Shown here piece after piece: positions 43,962-53,900 of a stretch of 64,000 nucleotides of DNA. Source of the DNA: Porphyra umbilicalis. Its lineage: Eukaryota > Rhodophyta > Bangiophyceae > Bangiales > Bangiaceae. The translations under genes were made by a program, and so were the position numbers. The number at the start of each line of letters is the position of its first letter. Positions within the stretch are counted from its first letter, which is position 1. The notes beneath the pieces were generated by a model, which worked only from the letters and a program-made list of their open reading frames with translations, searched no databases and was not told the origin of the DNA. The stretch lies in the NCBI GenBank assembly GCA_002049455.2, contig KV919034.1, forward strand, positions 1-64,000. The letters are read 5' to 3'.

Positions 43962-44802
43962 TGTATTTGATTAGCCAGATGACCGCGCACCTGTTCTCAC
44001 CGGATAGTCAGATGCCCTCCTGTCGGCGCCGCGGACGCACAAATACATGATCTTGTTGGTGGTAAGTCGTGTTCAGACGGTGTGTGTCTTGCGTTTTTCT
44101 GTATTTACTTGCCAGATGACCGTGCCGCTGTTCTCACCGGACAATCCGACAAATACGTCCACACGTCGGTGGTAAGTCGAGTTCAGACGGTATGTGTCTT
44201 GCGTTTTTCTGTATTTACTTGCCAGATGACCGTGCCGCTGTTCTCACCGGACAATCCGACAAATACGTCCACACGTCGGTGGTAAGTCGAGTTCAGACGG
44301 TATGTGTCTTGCGTTTTTCTGTATTTACTTGCCAGATGACCGTGCCGCTGTTCTCACCGGACAATCCGACAAATACGTCCACACGTCGGTGGTAAGTCGT
44401 GTTCAGACGGTATGTGTCTTGCGTTTTTCTGTATTTACTTGCCAGATGACCGTGCCGCTGTTCTCACCGGACAATCCGACAAATACGTCCACACGTCGGT
44501 GGTAAGTCGTGTTCAGACGGTATGTGTCTTGCGTTTTTCTGTATTTACTTTGGGGGGGGGCGGGCGACACGGCGGCGGGTGTCGGCGCGCGGCGCCGCGG
44601 CAGGGGCGGAGGCGGGGGCGACCGCGGAGGCGGGGGGGCGCCCGCGCGGGCGGGGCGGCGGTCGTGGCGGGGGTCCACCGTATCGCGTTTGGCCCTCGCG
44701 TCGGGGGCTCGCCGCCGTCATCATGACGGGGATGATCCCCACGGGGGCCGATGGAAAACGTTCCGGTGAGAATAGGAACACGGTCATCTGGCAGAAAAGT
44801 GA
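43962..44802 (+). mobile_element. TIR element copy inside the array (four monomers)
   Basis: Same structure. Its right end reads GGTGAGAATAGGAACACGGT, closer to the fuller element at 45.2 kb (GTGAGAATAG) than the other copies (GTCAGAATAG). Confidence 0.7.
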
Positions 44803-45170
44803 ATGGAATTAGTTTCACCCCCGTGTTGTCAAAGCTGGAACAGCGCCCATTGGGGTGCCTGCATTGGGCGCACCGAGGGTGGCCTCAGAGTCACATCCGC
44901 CGACGCATACACACTTTGGGATGTGCACTGCCAGTATGGTATGGCCCCGCATTGGCCCTACCGTGCAGCTCTGGTGCCAGCCACAATCCCCACCGACTTT
45001 GTGACGTCCTTGCGTGGTGGACGTCGCCGACCCACAGTATTGGAACTGGCCACCACCATCCCCCAAAGGGCCAGTGTCTGGACAAGCTGCTGGGATCCTT
45101 TTGCAATCACCAAAGTATAGCACCCAGTGCGCCCGTGGCGCCGCTTCTTGTCATGAGAAGTAATTCCAAG

Positions 45171-46755
45171 TACTTTTCTTGCCAGATGACCGTGCACCTA
45201 TTCTCACCGGATAATCCGAGAGGGTTCCGGCGGCGTTGCTTCATGCCAACTACGTGGAATTTTTTGTGGCACCAGCCATTGCGCAAAGCATGGACGGTCC
45301 ACACGTTCTCACTGGTCTATGTCGGGCTCGTCCTGACTGTCGAGTCGGTGAAGAGACATGCACCACCCCAATAAATGCGGCAACTTCGGTTACACCGTGC
45401 ATCGGCCAAACGGCCCGCGTTGTCCTTTCCACGCCACCCCCGGCGCGCACGCGGCTGCTTGAGGTGTGTGCACCGTTGGTCCCTCCCAAGGGCCGACCCC
45501 AGCGCTCATGCGCCGCGCCCCCCCCCCCCCCACTCGCCCTCGCCCATTCCTTGGTCCCACTCTGAAGTTGTGTTGGCTGTTCGCTCCCACCCGCAGCTGT
45601 GGAATGTCGGTCGCCGTGGGCAAAGTGGTGCCCCATGATATCACCGTCGCGGACCTTCGTTTGCCGGCAGAGTCTGCGCGGACGGTGGATCGCGGGCACA
45701 TCGCTCGCATCAAGGCAGAGGTCCGAAGTGGGAACTTCGCCTCTAACGTGTTGCACATGATCGTCTGCGTCGCACCGGAGGACCCTGCCAAGAACCGTCC
45801 TTTCGACGGCTTTCACCGTCGTCGGTCTGTCGGAGGAATTTCCCAACCCGCCGCGACGGACAGCCGTCACCGCCGATGCGAACGGCGTGGCGACCGACGA
45901 CGCGGGCGCTCCAAGCCACCTTGTGAGGGACGATGGGCACGAGGAGGACGGGACCGCCGCGGACGACGGGCTGGAGGAGACCCACAGTTTCGCCACGGAC
46001 GTCGAAGTGGTGGAGGACGAGGTTGACGCCACGGACGACGAGGTGCAGGAGGAGGGCAGTGCCAACGCGGAAGACGGGGAGGCGGACACTGCCGCCGCGG
46101 ACGACGAGGAGGCGGGCAGTGATGAAGAGTACGACGAGGAGGCGGGCAGTGCTGACAAGTACGACGAGGAGGCGGAAACTGCCGCCGCGGACGAAGAGGG
46201 CATCTACGAGGACGACGTGGAGCTTTCAAGCAGTGGCGACGCGGACGAGGGAGCCGCCACGGCAAACGATCCCATGCAGGTGGATCCCGGGGAGGACGGC
46301 GTCGAGACTGGCGGTGGCACGTTCGCCGGCTCTGCCAACGACGTCGCGGAGGATGACGGGAAGGGTGGCGACGATCAAGATGACGGGGAGGGCGTCGATA
46401 TGGATGGTGTGGTCGACGGTGGTGACGCCAATAGGGCGGCTGGTCAGGGGGGGGTTGCCTCCGTCCCGGGCTGCTGGCGGGTGGGGGTCATGACGTGGGC
46501 TCATAGCCACGGGGGGTGACCGCGACCGCAGACGGGCCCCTGTGGGCCCCGTTGTATTGGTTGGGCGGACGCTCTGCGTCTGTTGGACACAAGTAAAAAA
46601 CACACACGCAGATCGACTCGTCTGCGCAAATCAATACATCGGAATACTGCGAGCATGCCAAAAAAGTCCAAGGATTTGTCGTCTTCCACCGCCGTCGGAA
46701 TGCTCTCGGATTATCCGGTGAGAATAGGTTCACGGTCATCTGAGAAAAGAAATAC
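45171..46755 (+). mobile_element. Fuller 1.6-kb member of the CCAGATGACCGTG TIR family
   Basis: Left TIR at 45171-45240 (CCAGATGACCGTGCACCTAT then TCTCACCGGATAATCCGAGA) and right TIR at about 46685-46755 as its inverted copy (CTCGGATTATCCGGTGAGAA then TAGGTTCACGGTCATCTG). Similarity extends to about 70 bp. It encloses a single broken gene for an acidic protein. I cannot assign a superfamily from the ends alone. Confidence 0.75.
45604..46519 (+). pseudogene. Element-encoded acidic protein gene, frameshifted
   Basis: ATG 45604 opens a normal-looking N-terminal domain (MSVAVGKVVPHDITVADLRL, then HIARIKAEVRSGNFASNVLH). At about 45800 the sensible frame changes (net +1) to STAFTVVGLSEEFPNPPRRT and a highly acidic region with a repeat of the form DDEEAGSDEEYDEEAGS, ending at 46519. 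The first domain is vaguely like a ParB-type fold (inference, weak). The acidic tail may mimic nucleic acid or bind basic proteins. It is the only gene in the element, so it could be the transposition protein or cargo. Confidence 0.5.
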
Positions 46756-46966
46756 ACAGAAGTACGAGGGGCCACGCAAGGTGAACAAAGTCAGTACATG
46801 GAAGTACGAGGGGCAACACAAGGTGGGCCATGGGACGGCCCCATGTGAGTACGTATTTCGTCTGTTTGGCTGCTGCTGTCGCGCGTGCGACGTTGAGCCA
46901 TTGACCTGGACCTGGGGCGCAGGGCAGTGTGAAACCGCCTCTTTACCACTTTTTCGTGCGTGTGAG

Positions 46967-47595
46967 TAGGGTTGTTGAGTGCGCCCAGGCCGACGCTTTG
47001 GGGCGCATTGTTCGCGCTCTATGGGCGCTCAGAGGGCTCTCCAGCGCCCAGCGCCCACAGTTTTCTGGGCGCTTTGCTGCGCGCTATGCATATTAATTGT
47101 CATAATATTGTAATTACGGAGTCGACCGGGAGACCGGCGACACTGTCTGCAGCCTCTATGGGCGCAGCGGCCCTGCCTGCAGCTGCCTCAGCGGTACGGC
47201 GGGAAGGGTCCGTCGGGAGGTGGCCGTGGCAGCAAAATCCTTCCTATCCCCCCCCCACGACTGCAAGACGTGCGTCACAAGGATCTCTGTTGGGCGTCGG
47301 CGATCGCTACTTGGCCACCGCTGCAGCCGTACATGGTGGGTGTGACTCTGCAGCGTGTGCGGGTTTTTCTTTTCCTTGTGACCCGGCGGTCTGGTCTGGC
47401 TGGTTGACCCCGTCACCACCTGGAGCATATGCAGCTGTTCTCTTGGTTGTCCTTGACACGCAGACACCCTGCGGTTGGAGGATGACCGTCCGTAGTACTT
47501 TTTTCACAGATGGTCGCTGGTGATGGCGAAACACACGCAAGGTTGTGAGATCAAGGGGTGGCTGCCTGACCATTTCTGGGTGCTACGACCGTCTT
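46967..47595 (+). mobile_element. Second hAT-like copy, right side lost
   Basis: It begins with the same end TAGGGTTGTTGAGTGCGCCC as the element at 28.3-29.1 kb and follows that element (inverted) through GCGCCC repeats, CTGCAGCCTCTA, CGGCGGGAAGGG, CCCACGACTGCAAGAC and GGTGCTACGAC to about 47595, with many substitutions. The expected second end is absent. The 8 bp before it (CGTGTGAG) has no partner found. Confidence 0.75.
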
Positions 47596-50500
47596 CCCAA
47601 TGTTGGCCGCTGCATGGCTGTATTTCCAAATTTGGTCAAAGTCAATACGTGGTCTCGGTCAACTGCCCACAGGTCGGAGGACTTTTGACGGCATCGGCGG
47701 GAACTGGGAAGATTGAACCCTGTGGCGTGTGCGGGACGGCCGTAATTGGTGGTACGGGTGCACCAGTGGCACAACACTGGCCAGTCATTCGACCCTGAGC
47801 GATGGGTCCAATAAGGAGTCACCACAAAACCGTGCTGATGTGTGTGGGTTTTGACTCACCCCATGACTGTCCACGTGAAGACTTGTCGTTCACATCAAAC
47901 ACAGTCAGAAACAAATTTGTCTATATTTCTGCTTGCAAGCACAGTCACTGAACGATCACGGCGCACTGGCATCTGTTGCGCACCTGGTGGCCGGGAGGGG
48001 ACCATACTGGAGGGACGCGGCACACCAGGGCCGCAGCGACAACGGATATCACCATGATATGAGTCGACGCGGCAAAGAGGGTGCTTGCCGGCACCCAGAC
48101 GGCACGCACGCTCGGCACTCACGCTCAGCGGGCGGGGGACGCAGCTGAGGACGGGCGCGTGATGACCGACACCTTGAGGACCCGCGACCGGGGGCAACGA
48201 ACGCCCAGCCGACCACACCACCAGGATGTGTCCGTCACCTACCCACACCGGCGCCGGGTCGTCGATCGACGCGTGGCCGCCGATCGACGTTTACGTCGTC
48301 GATGCGTGCGCGCCGGGGGTGTCGGTGGTGGGACCTTGCGCGTGCGGCGCGCCAGACGTCTGCCCGCACATCGCTTTGATTTTATAGGCTTGGGTGACGG
48401 TGGGCTACGTTTCAAGATTCAGCCAAACTGCGATGATTGTGTTGCTCGCTCAAGTGGTGCAGTCAATCGCCGCTTATATGGCACCCCTGTGCACTTTGTA
48501 GCCCACCCGCTGTTTCAAGAAACATATTCCTCCACGCCGGCTACTTCGTGTCGTTTGCTGGATTGGGCCAATGAGATATCAGCGATCGCGACCCTCCCGG
48601 CTATATGGCAGGGTGCCATATAACCGGGACGCATATAACCGGATATTGACCGTACCCCCTGCGCGTCCCCAATCGGCAGAGTGGGTGCAGCACACGACTG
48701 AGCGCGCCTCGTGGGGGCACCCACCGCAGCCTGCTGGGCTCAAACGGTCACACGCTTCTCCCCAGCCCCCATTCCATGGCGCAACCGGCTTGGGGGGCGA
48801 CACGCCATACGCACCACCGGGTGCTGATCACCCACCCCCACCCTCTCCGTTTGCGCATAGCAGACAGTCGTACGGGGCTGTCGTGTTTTGTGTTTCATTG
48901 TTGCCGCGCGCGTACAGGTCTGTACGCCACATGTACATAGGCGTGTGAACAGGTGGCTTTCCTTGCAGTTCCTGGCGTTTTGTGTCTCCTCCAGTGGCGC
49001 ACCTGGGGGCCCGGTCGGCGACGCGGACCGCGTCCCTGGCGAGGTGCAACCGAGCGCGAGGACGGGCATGGACCAGTGCTCACCGCGTATGGGGTGCGCG
49101 GCCGTCGTGCCGCGTGGGTGGGGGGCAAACAGGGATGTGCGCCAATTCCAAATGTCCGTGTCGGACACGACGTGTGTGCCACCCAAAAGATGTTTTCACA
49201 GACAAGAACCCGACGCCCACGATCCGTCCCGACGCGCTCTCGAGTGTGTGCGGGGCGCAGCGGCCCGCGTCTGTCGTGCCCCCACGCCACCTGTACGCGT
49301 CCACGCGTCGTGGGGGGGACGAACCCGCTGCCGCAGGGGTCGAATCATGAATCTTTGACATGATCGGTTGTCTGAATAGTGCACCCCGCCACCGTCTGTC
49401 TCACCAGATGCCAACCATGTCACGATGGAGAAGACAACGTCGTCGGGAGCGGCCGCCGCGCATCACCCCGCAGGTGCTGACACGGGGGGGCACAGCCGCC
49501 CACACCCACTGGTACAGGTGCGCGCCGCATGCCACGGGCACTGTCCCTGGCGCAATTCTGGATCAAGATTACGCCTGTGGGGGATTGCGCTTTCGGATCT
49601 CATCGCAGGAAACAGGTGCTGACGGGCCCGTCAAGGGAGGCCGACGTTGCCCCAGAATGTGCGCACCAGGAGCGGTCGGCCGGTGCGGGGCGGACAGCAC
49701 CCCACCTGCTGTACCGGCCTGGGTGTGACCATCGAGAGTCGCCGCCGCCCGAGGTCGAATGCTGGCCTGTGACTGGCCGGAGAAGGACTCGACGCTCGTC
49801 GAGTCGGCGTGGTGAGGTGTACCCTCCTGCCACCGTACTGTATCCTACAAACCCCCTGCCGTCATGCGCCCAAACCGGTGCGTGCAATGGGGGTTGATGA
49901 GGTCAGGCGGGCCGGTTGCGGTGGGGGACTGCACGCAGATGTGGGCCGCGACAACACGCCCTTTGCGCGGTGGCACCGCCCGGGCCCCCGCGTGTGGGGC
50001 GCGCGGCCCCGTGCAGCCCCGTGGTGGCAGACTCCCCGTCAGTCGCTCGGGCGACGGGGCCGCTTGGGCCACGACGTGTGCGGGTGTGTGGTCGCAGGGG
50101 ACGTGCGGCTGCCCCGTGACGACGGGACGCAGTTGCCGCCCACAAACGCGCACGGGACGGGCCCGGAGACGGTCGCCAGTCTACCGCGTCACAACTAGGC
50201 GCCGCCCGCCGGTGCGGTTTACCACTACGGTACCACCACCACACAGCCACGTGCATGTGGAGTGGGGATGTGTGTGGGATATACGCCTGCATGTGTGCAC
50301 CTCGGAGAGGAGGTGCGAGCATAAGCTCGGCCGACCTGGATCAAGGGTTGGGCCCGCGGTTTCGACACACAGACGTCTGTCAACGTGCTTGGGGCGTGCC
50401 ACGGCCCCGCTCAGTAGCGCGCGTCGGCGCCACAGGCGTCGGTCAAATGCGGACATGCTGTCTATCGCAGCCGCACGCCCGGCGTGCGTGGCGCCCCGTT

Positions 50501-50670
50501 TGCATGCGCGCTCGTGTGTTTGTCTGTCTTTCGACGCTGCCCACGCTTGGGCGGCGCGCCGTATGAACCGTCTCGCATTGCCGACCTGTCTGAGGCCTGC
50601 ATCGTCCCACAGCGTCATGCCGCGAGACACTGCCTGTCTAGTTGCTCGACCCGCCGGAATCCGTACGCGT
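47596..50670. other. Accessory region upstream of the Fanzor gene; no secure gene
   Basis: Several 100-150 codon frames exist, for example at 49887-50198 (MGVDEVRRAGCGGGLHADVG) and 49360-49728. None shows a known domain and none is clearly better than its overlaps. A strong hairpin lies at 48596-48628. This is where the left end of the Fanzor element should be sought. Confidence 0.35.
48596..48628. repeat. Strong 15-bp-stem hairpin
   Basis: CCCGGCTATATGGCA, three G in the loop, then TGCCATATAACCGGG: 14 of 15 positions pair. A partial direct copy, GCATATAACCGG, follows at once. It could be a transposon end structure or a terminator-like hairpin. Confidence 0.8.
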
Positions 50671-50671
50671 G

Positions 50672-50681
50672 CCTATAAAAG
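50672..50681 (+). promoter_or_regulatory. TATA box upstream of the Fanzor gene
   Basis: CTATAAAAG in a GC-rich context, about 240 bp before the preferred ATG at 50917 and 390 bp before the alternative at 51064. A first ATG at 50700 is in another frame and could be a short upstream ORF of 77 codons. Confidence 0.6.
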
Positions 50682-50916
50682 CGCCACCGACCGGGACCGA
50701 TGGGCGGCACCAGCAGGCGCAACAGCGCACACTGGGCCGACGCCCCCCGCCGCCGCGCGTGCCGGCGGCGCGGGGCGTCTCGTGCGCGCCGCCCCCCCCT
50801 TGTTGAGCGCGGCTGCAGCCGCACGCCCTCGGCTGCCCCCCTGCTCCACCCCGGCCGGCAGACGGTGTCACCCGCCGTGGTGCCCCCCGCCTGTACGGCG
50901 CGCGGTACGTTGGGGT

Positions 50917-53900
50917 ATGGCCGACCCGGGTGACAGTGCCCGTACGCCTCTGGGGCACGCGACACACCCTGGTGTGTGGGGGTATGTTCGACCGGGCCCC
51001 ACTCCCCGCGTCCCTGACGCGGCGGGTGTCGGCGGGCACGCCCGTGCTCGCCGGAACGACGCCATGCGCGTGGACGCACCCCCGTCCGTCGCAAGCAGCG
51101 AGCACTCGCGTCGTTCGTCCGGTACCGGCGCCGGTGCGTGCGGCACCGTCCCGCTGGGGGGCATTGGGGCGACACCCGGCACCGACGCAGACGACGTGTC
51201 GTCGACAGACGAGGAGGAGGCGCCCGGCACGTCGACGGCGCTGCGAGCGCGTCGCGGCCCCACCGGGGCGCGGCGGTCAGCCATGATGGCGGGCGGTGGT
51301 GCGGGTGTGGCAGACGGCAACGGGCCCGCGGGTGGGGGCACCGCTGGCGGCGGCGCACGGGCCGTGGCCGCGACCACCAGAGTCGGTACCGCGGGCGGTC
51401 CCGGCGACGACACTCGCGCCTCGGCGATTGGCGGCGACCACGGCGGTCTGCTCCCTCGGGTGGGTGGGGGTGCCCCCGACAGTCGCCCACCACCAACGGG
51501 GGGCGTCTCCGCGCGCCCCGCGCCGTCGGCGAGTGTCCCCAGCGGCCCCCGTGTGCCCGGCGGGGTGCCCCCCCCTTCAGCACCAGTGACCGACCCCGCC
51601 CCACAGACAGCTGGTGGGAGCGGCGGTGGGGACGCCGGGGGCGGGGACGGCCCCGTCGACGGACCCGTCGACAAGGACCTCGACCGTGACGGCGCCGTCA
51701 CGCGTCTGGGTGCGACCGGCGGGGACGCGGCCATCAAGGCCGGCGGCCACGTAGACGCCGCGCGACAATGTGCCGCGTCTGCCGTGCGGTCCGCGACGGT
51801 CGAAGTCGCCGCCGCCGCCGCCGCGTGCGAGGCGGCCGGCGACGTGGGGCCGGTGGGCCCCTTGCGTGACGCGAGCACCCTGCTGGCCAAGCTGCTCGCA
51901 GCAAACCCCTTGCACGCGCGGGGCACCACGTCGTACGCGTCGGCAGCGCTGGGCGACGCCGAGTCGGCCTCGACCGCAGTGCTGCGAGCCATCGACGCGG
52001 TGACCGTGCCGCCGCACCAACCACCCGCTGCCGTCCCTGGGGACGGCGGCGCGGCAGACGCTGCCGCCGGCGCTGCGACAGCCGCCGACAATGCCGCGGT
52101 GGTCGCCTGTCGGCGCCTGCGCGCGCGCGCCCGGCACGCCGCAAGCAGCGTCTTGTCCGCGGCCAAGGGCTTGATACCCATGGCAACCCCCGACGCGGGG
52201 GACCACCCGGGCGACGACGCGGGTGCCGGTGCTGGGGGCGCGCCGTCGAGCGGCGGCGGCAAGCGCTCTGGTCGACGCCACTGTGGCGGCTGCGGGGCGA
52301 CGGGGCACTATGTGCGGACATGTCCAGCAGACGCAGCCGCCAAGGCTGCGCACGCGGCGCGCGTGGCGGCCGCCCGGGCGGCCAAGGGCGCCGCGGCCGG
52401 CAGCGGCCGTACCAGGTGCGGTGCCTGCCACGCGCGGGGCCACACGCGCGCGAGCGCAGCGTGTCCGCTGCGTGCCGTCGCCCACGGCTGGTCGGACCAC
52501 AATGAGGACCGCGGCCGCGACTTGGCGTGCGCCGACCAGTACCGCATGACGGGGGAGGTGACGACGACGGTGGCCGTGTCGGTCGACCGGTTTTTTGGCG
52601 TCTGGCGGCGGAGGCTCCCGCGGCCGCCCACAGACTGCGCGCCGCCAGCGGGACGCCCGCCGACCACCTCGGCTCATCGCAAGACCGAGGCGTCTGCCGA
52701 GGCCGACACCAATGCGGCGGCGGGCGCGGCTGCGCTGACAAAGTTGGCTACGGCGCAGACGCAGCATCTGCGCCTCGTCTCCATTGTCATGGACGGCACG
52801 ATGCGGTACCTGCTTGAGGGCGTCGACGGTGGTGGCGGCGGGCTGGGTGCGGGTGGTGGTGGCGGCGGCCGACGCACGCTCGACGAGTTTATGGCGGCCG
52901 TGCCGGCGTCGCTGACGGGCAGCTTCGGGCTTGCGTGGAAGCAGGTCGCCTCGACCGTCTCGTGTCGCGGTGTCCACGCGTTTGACGGCGCCCCCCGGCG
53001 GGCGTGTGTCTCTTGCTCGGGGTGGCGCGCGCACGCCAAGCCGCGTGCAGACGTCAAGGCGGCAACCGGCGACGGCGATTACACCGCCTTTGTTGCCGCG
53101 TCGGCGGCAGTGGCTGCGGCCGTAACCGAGCGAGAGCAGCTGCCGTGCAGCACGCTGCTGCCGAGTCCGGCCGAAACGGGCGGCTGGGCGACCGTCGCAA
53201 CGTCCTTTGAAAACCACTATGTGACGCACGTCACGTCGGCGGTCAAGGCCATTGCAAAGTGCATCGTCCTCGCGGTCTACCCGCAGGCCCCCGGCGGTCT
53301 CGACGGACAGCGCCGCGCGGCACTGATTGCGGTCCTGGTTGCCGGCCTGCAAGCCGCCGACGGCACGCGCCCGCCGTCGTTCAAGTGGCCGGCGGGCAAA
53401 GTGTCTGCGGCGCATGGGGCTGCCATGACGGCCGCCGCGGCGCTGGCCTGCGACACCGTCCTCGTGTACACGGATGGCGGCGGTCAGCGGCGCTCGCTGC
53501 TGCACCTAGACACGTTGGCCCTGCGACAGCGGCCGCTACACGTTTACCCGTTGCTGCACTATGCCCAGGCCCTGTGCGTCGGCGCCGGCATCGAGGCGGC
53601 CGACACGTCACCTGGCCGAGTCGCTGCGTGCACCGGGTACGCGCGCGTCAGCGGCGCGCTGCTCCGCAAGCGCCTGGCGGTCCACGGGGGTTCAATCCCA
53701 CCAGAGACGGCCGACGGTTTGGTCGTGCAGGCGCTGCTCCGCCGCGCGGGCATCATCCGCGCCTCGACGGTCGTTGGCCCCTCCATCGTGTCGGACGGCG
53801 TCGGCGTGCACTTTACGATACGACACCCCGCCACTGCAGCGTCGACAGCGGCCGCTCGGCGGGCGCGCCGCAGGGCGGCCAGTGACGGTCGCGGGGGGGG

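Larger units (their letters stand above)
40735..44815. repeat. Higher-order tandem array built from a transposon end
   Basis: The basic monomer is 110 bp and contains the element end CTTGCCAGATGACCGTGCCG followed by CTGTTCTCACCGGACAATCC. Runs of about 2, 6, 4 and 4 monomers alternate with a nearly identical ~635-bp GC-rich/spacer block. The block-to-block distances are 1345, 1125 and 1125 bp; the 220-bp difference is exactly two monomers. Copies differ by only a few bases, so the duplications are recent or homogenised. The last block diverges at about 44896. All short open frames in the array are repeats of one another and are not genes. Confidence 0.92.

Noticed and set aside
40453..44812. 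Many repeated 67-138 codon open frames (e.g. the recurring MCLAFFCIYLPDDRAAVLTG)
   Set aside because: They are the 110-bp monomer read in frame; the same sequence is open in other frames too and the frame ends at element boundaries.
49864..50916. N-terminal extension of the Fanzor frame to 49864
   Set aside because: It lies upstream of the TATA box and has no conserved composition; the frame is open only by chance.
52266..52490. Zinc knuckles taken as evidence of a retrotransposon Gag
   Set aside because: No protease, reverse transcriptase, RNase H or integrase motif was found nearby, and the frame continues into the RuvC nuclease.
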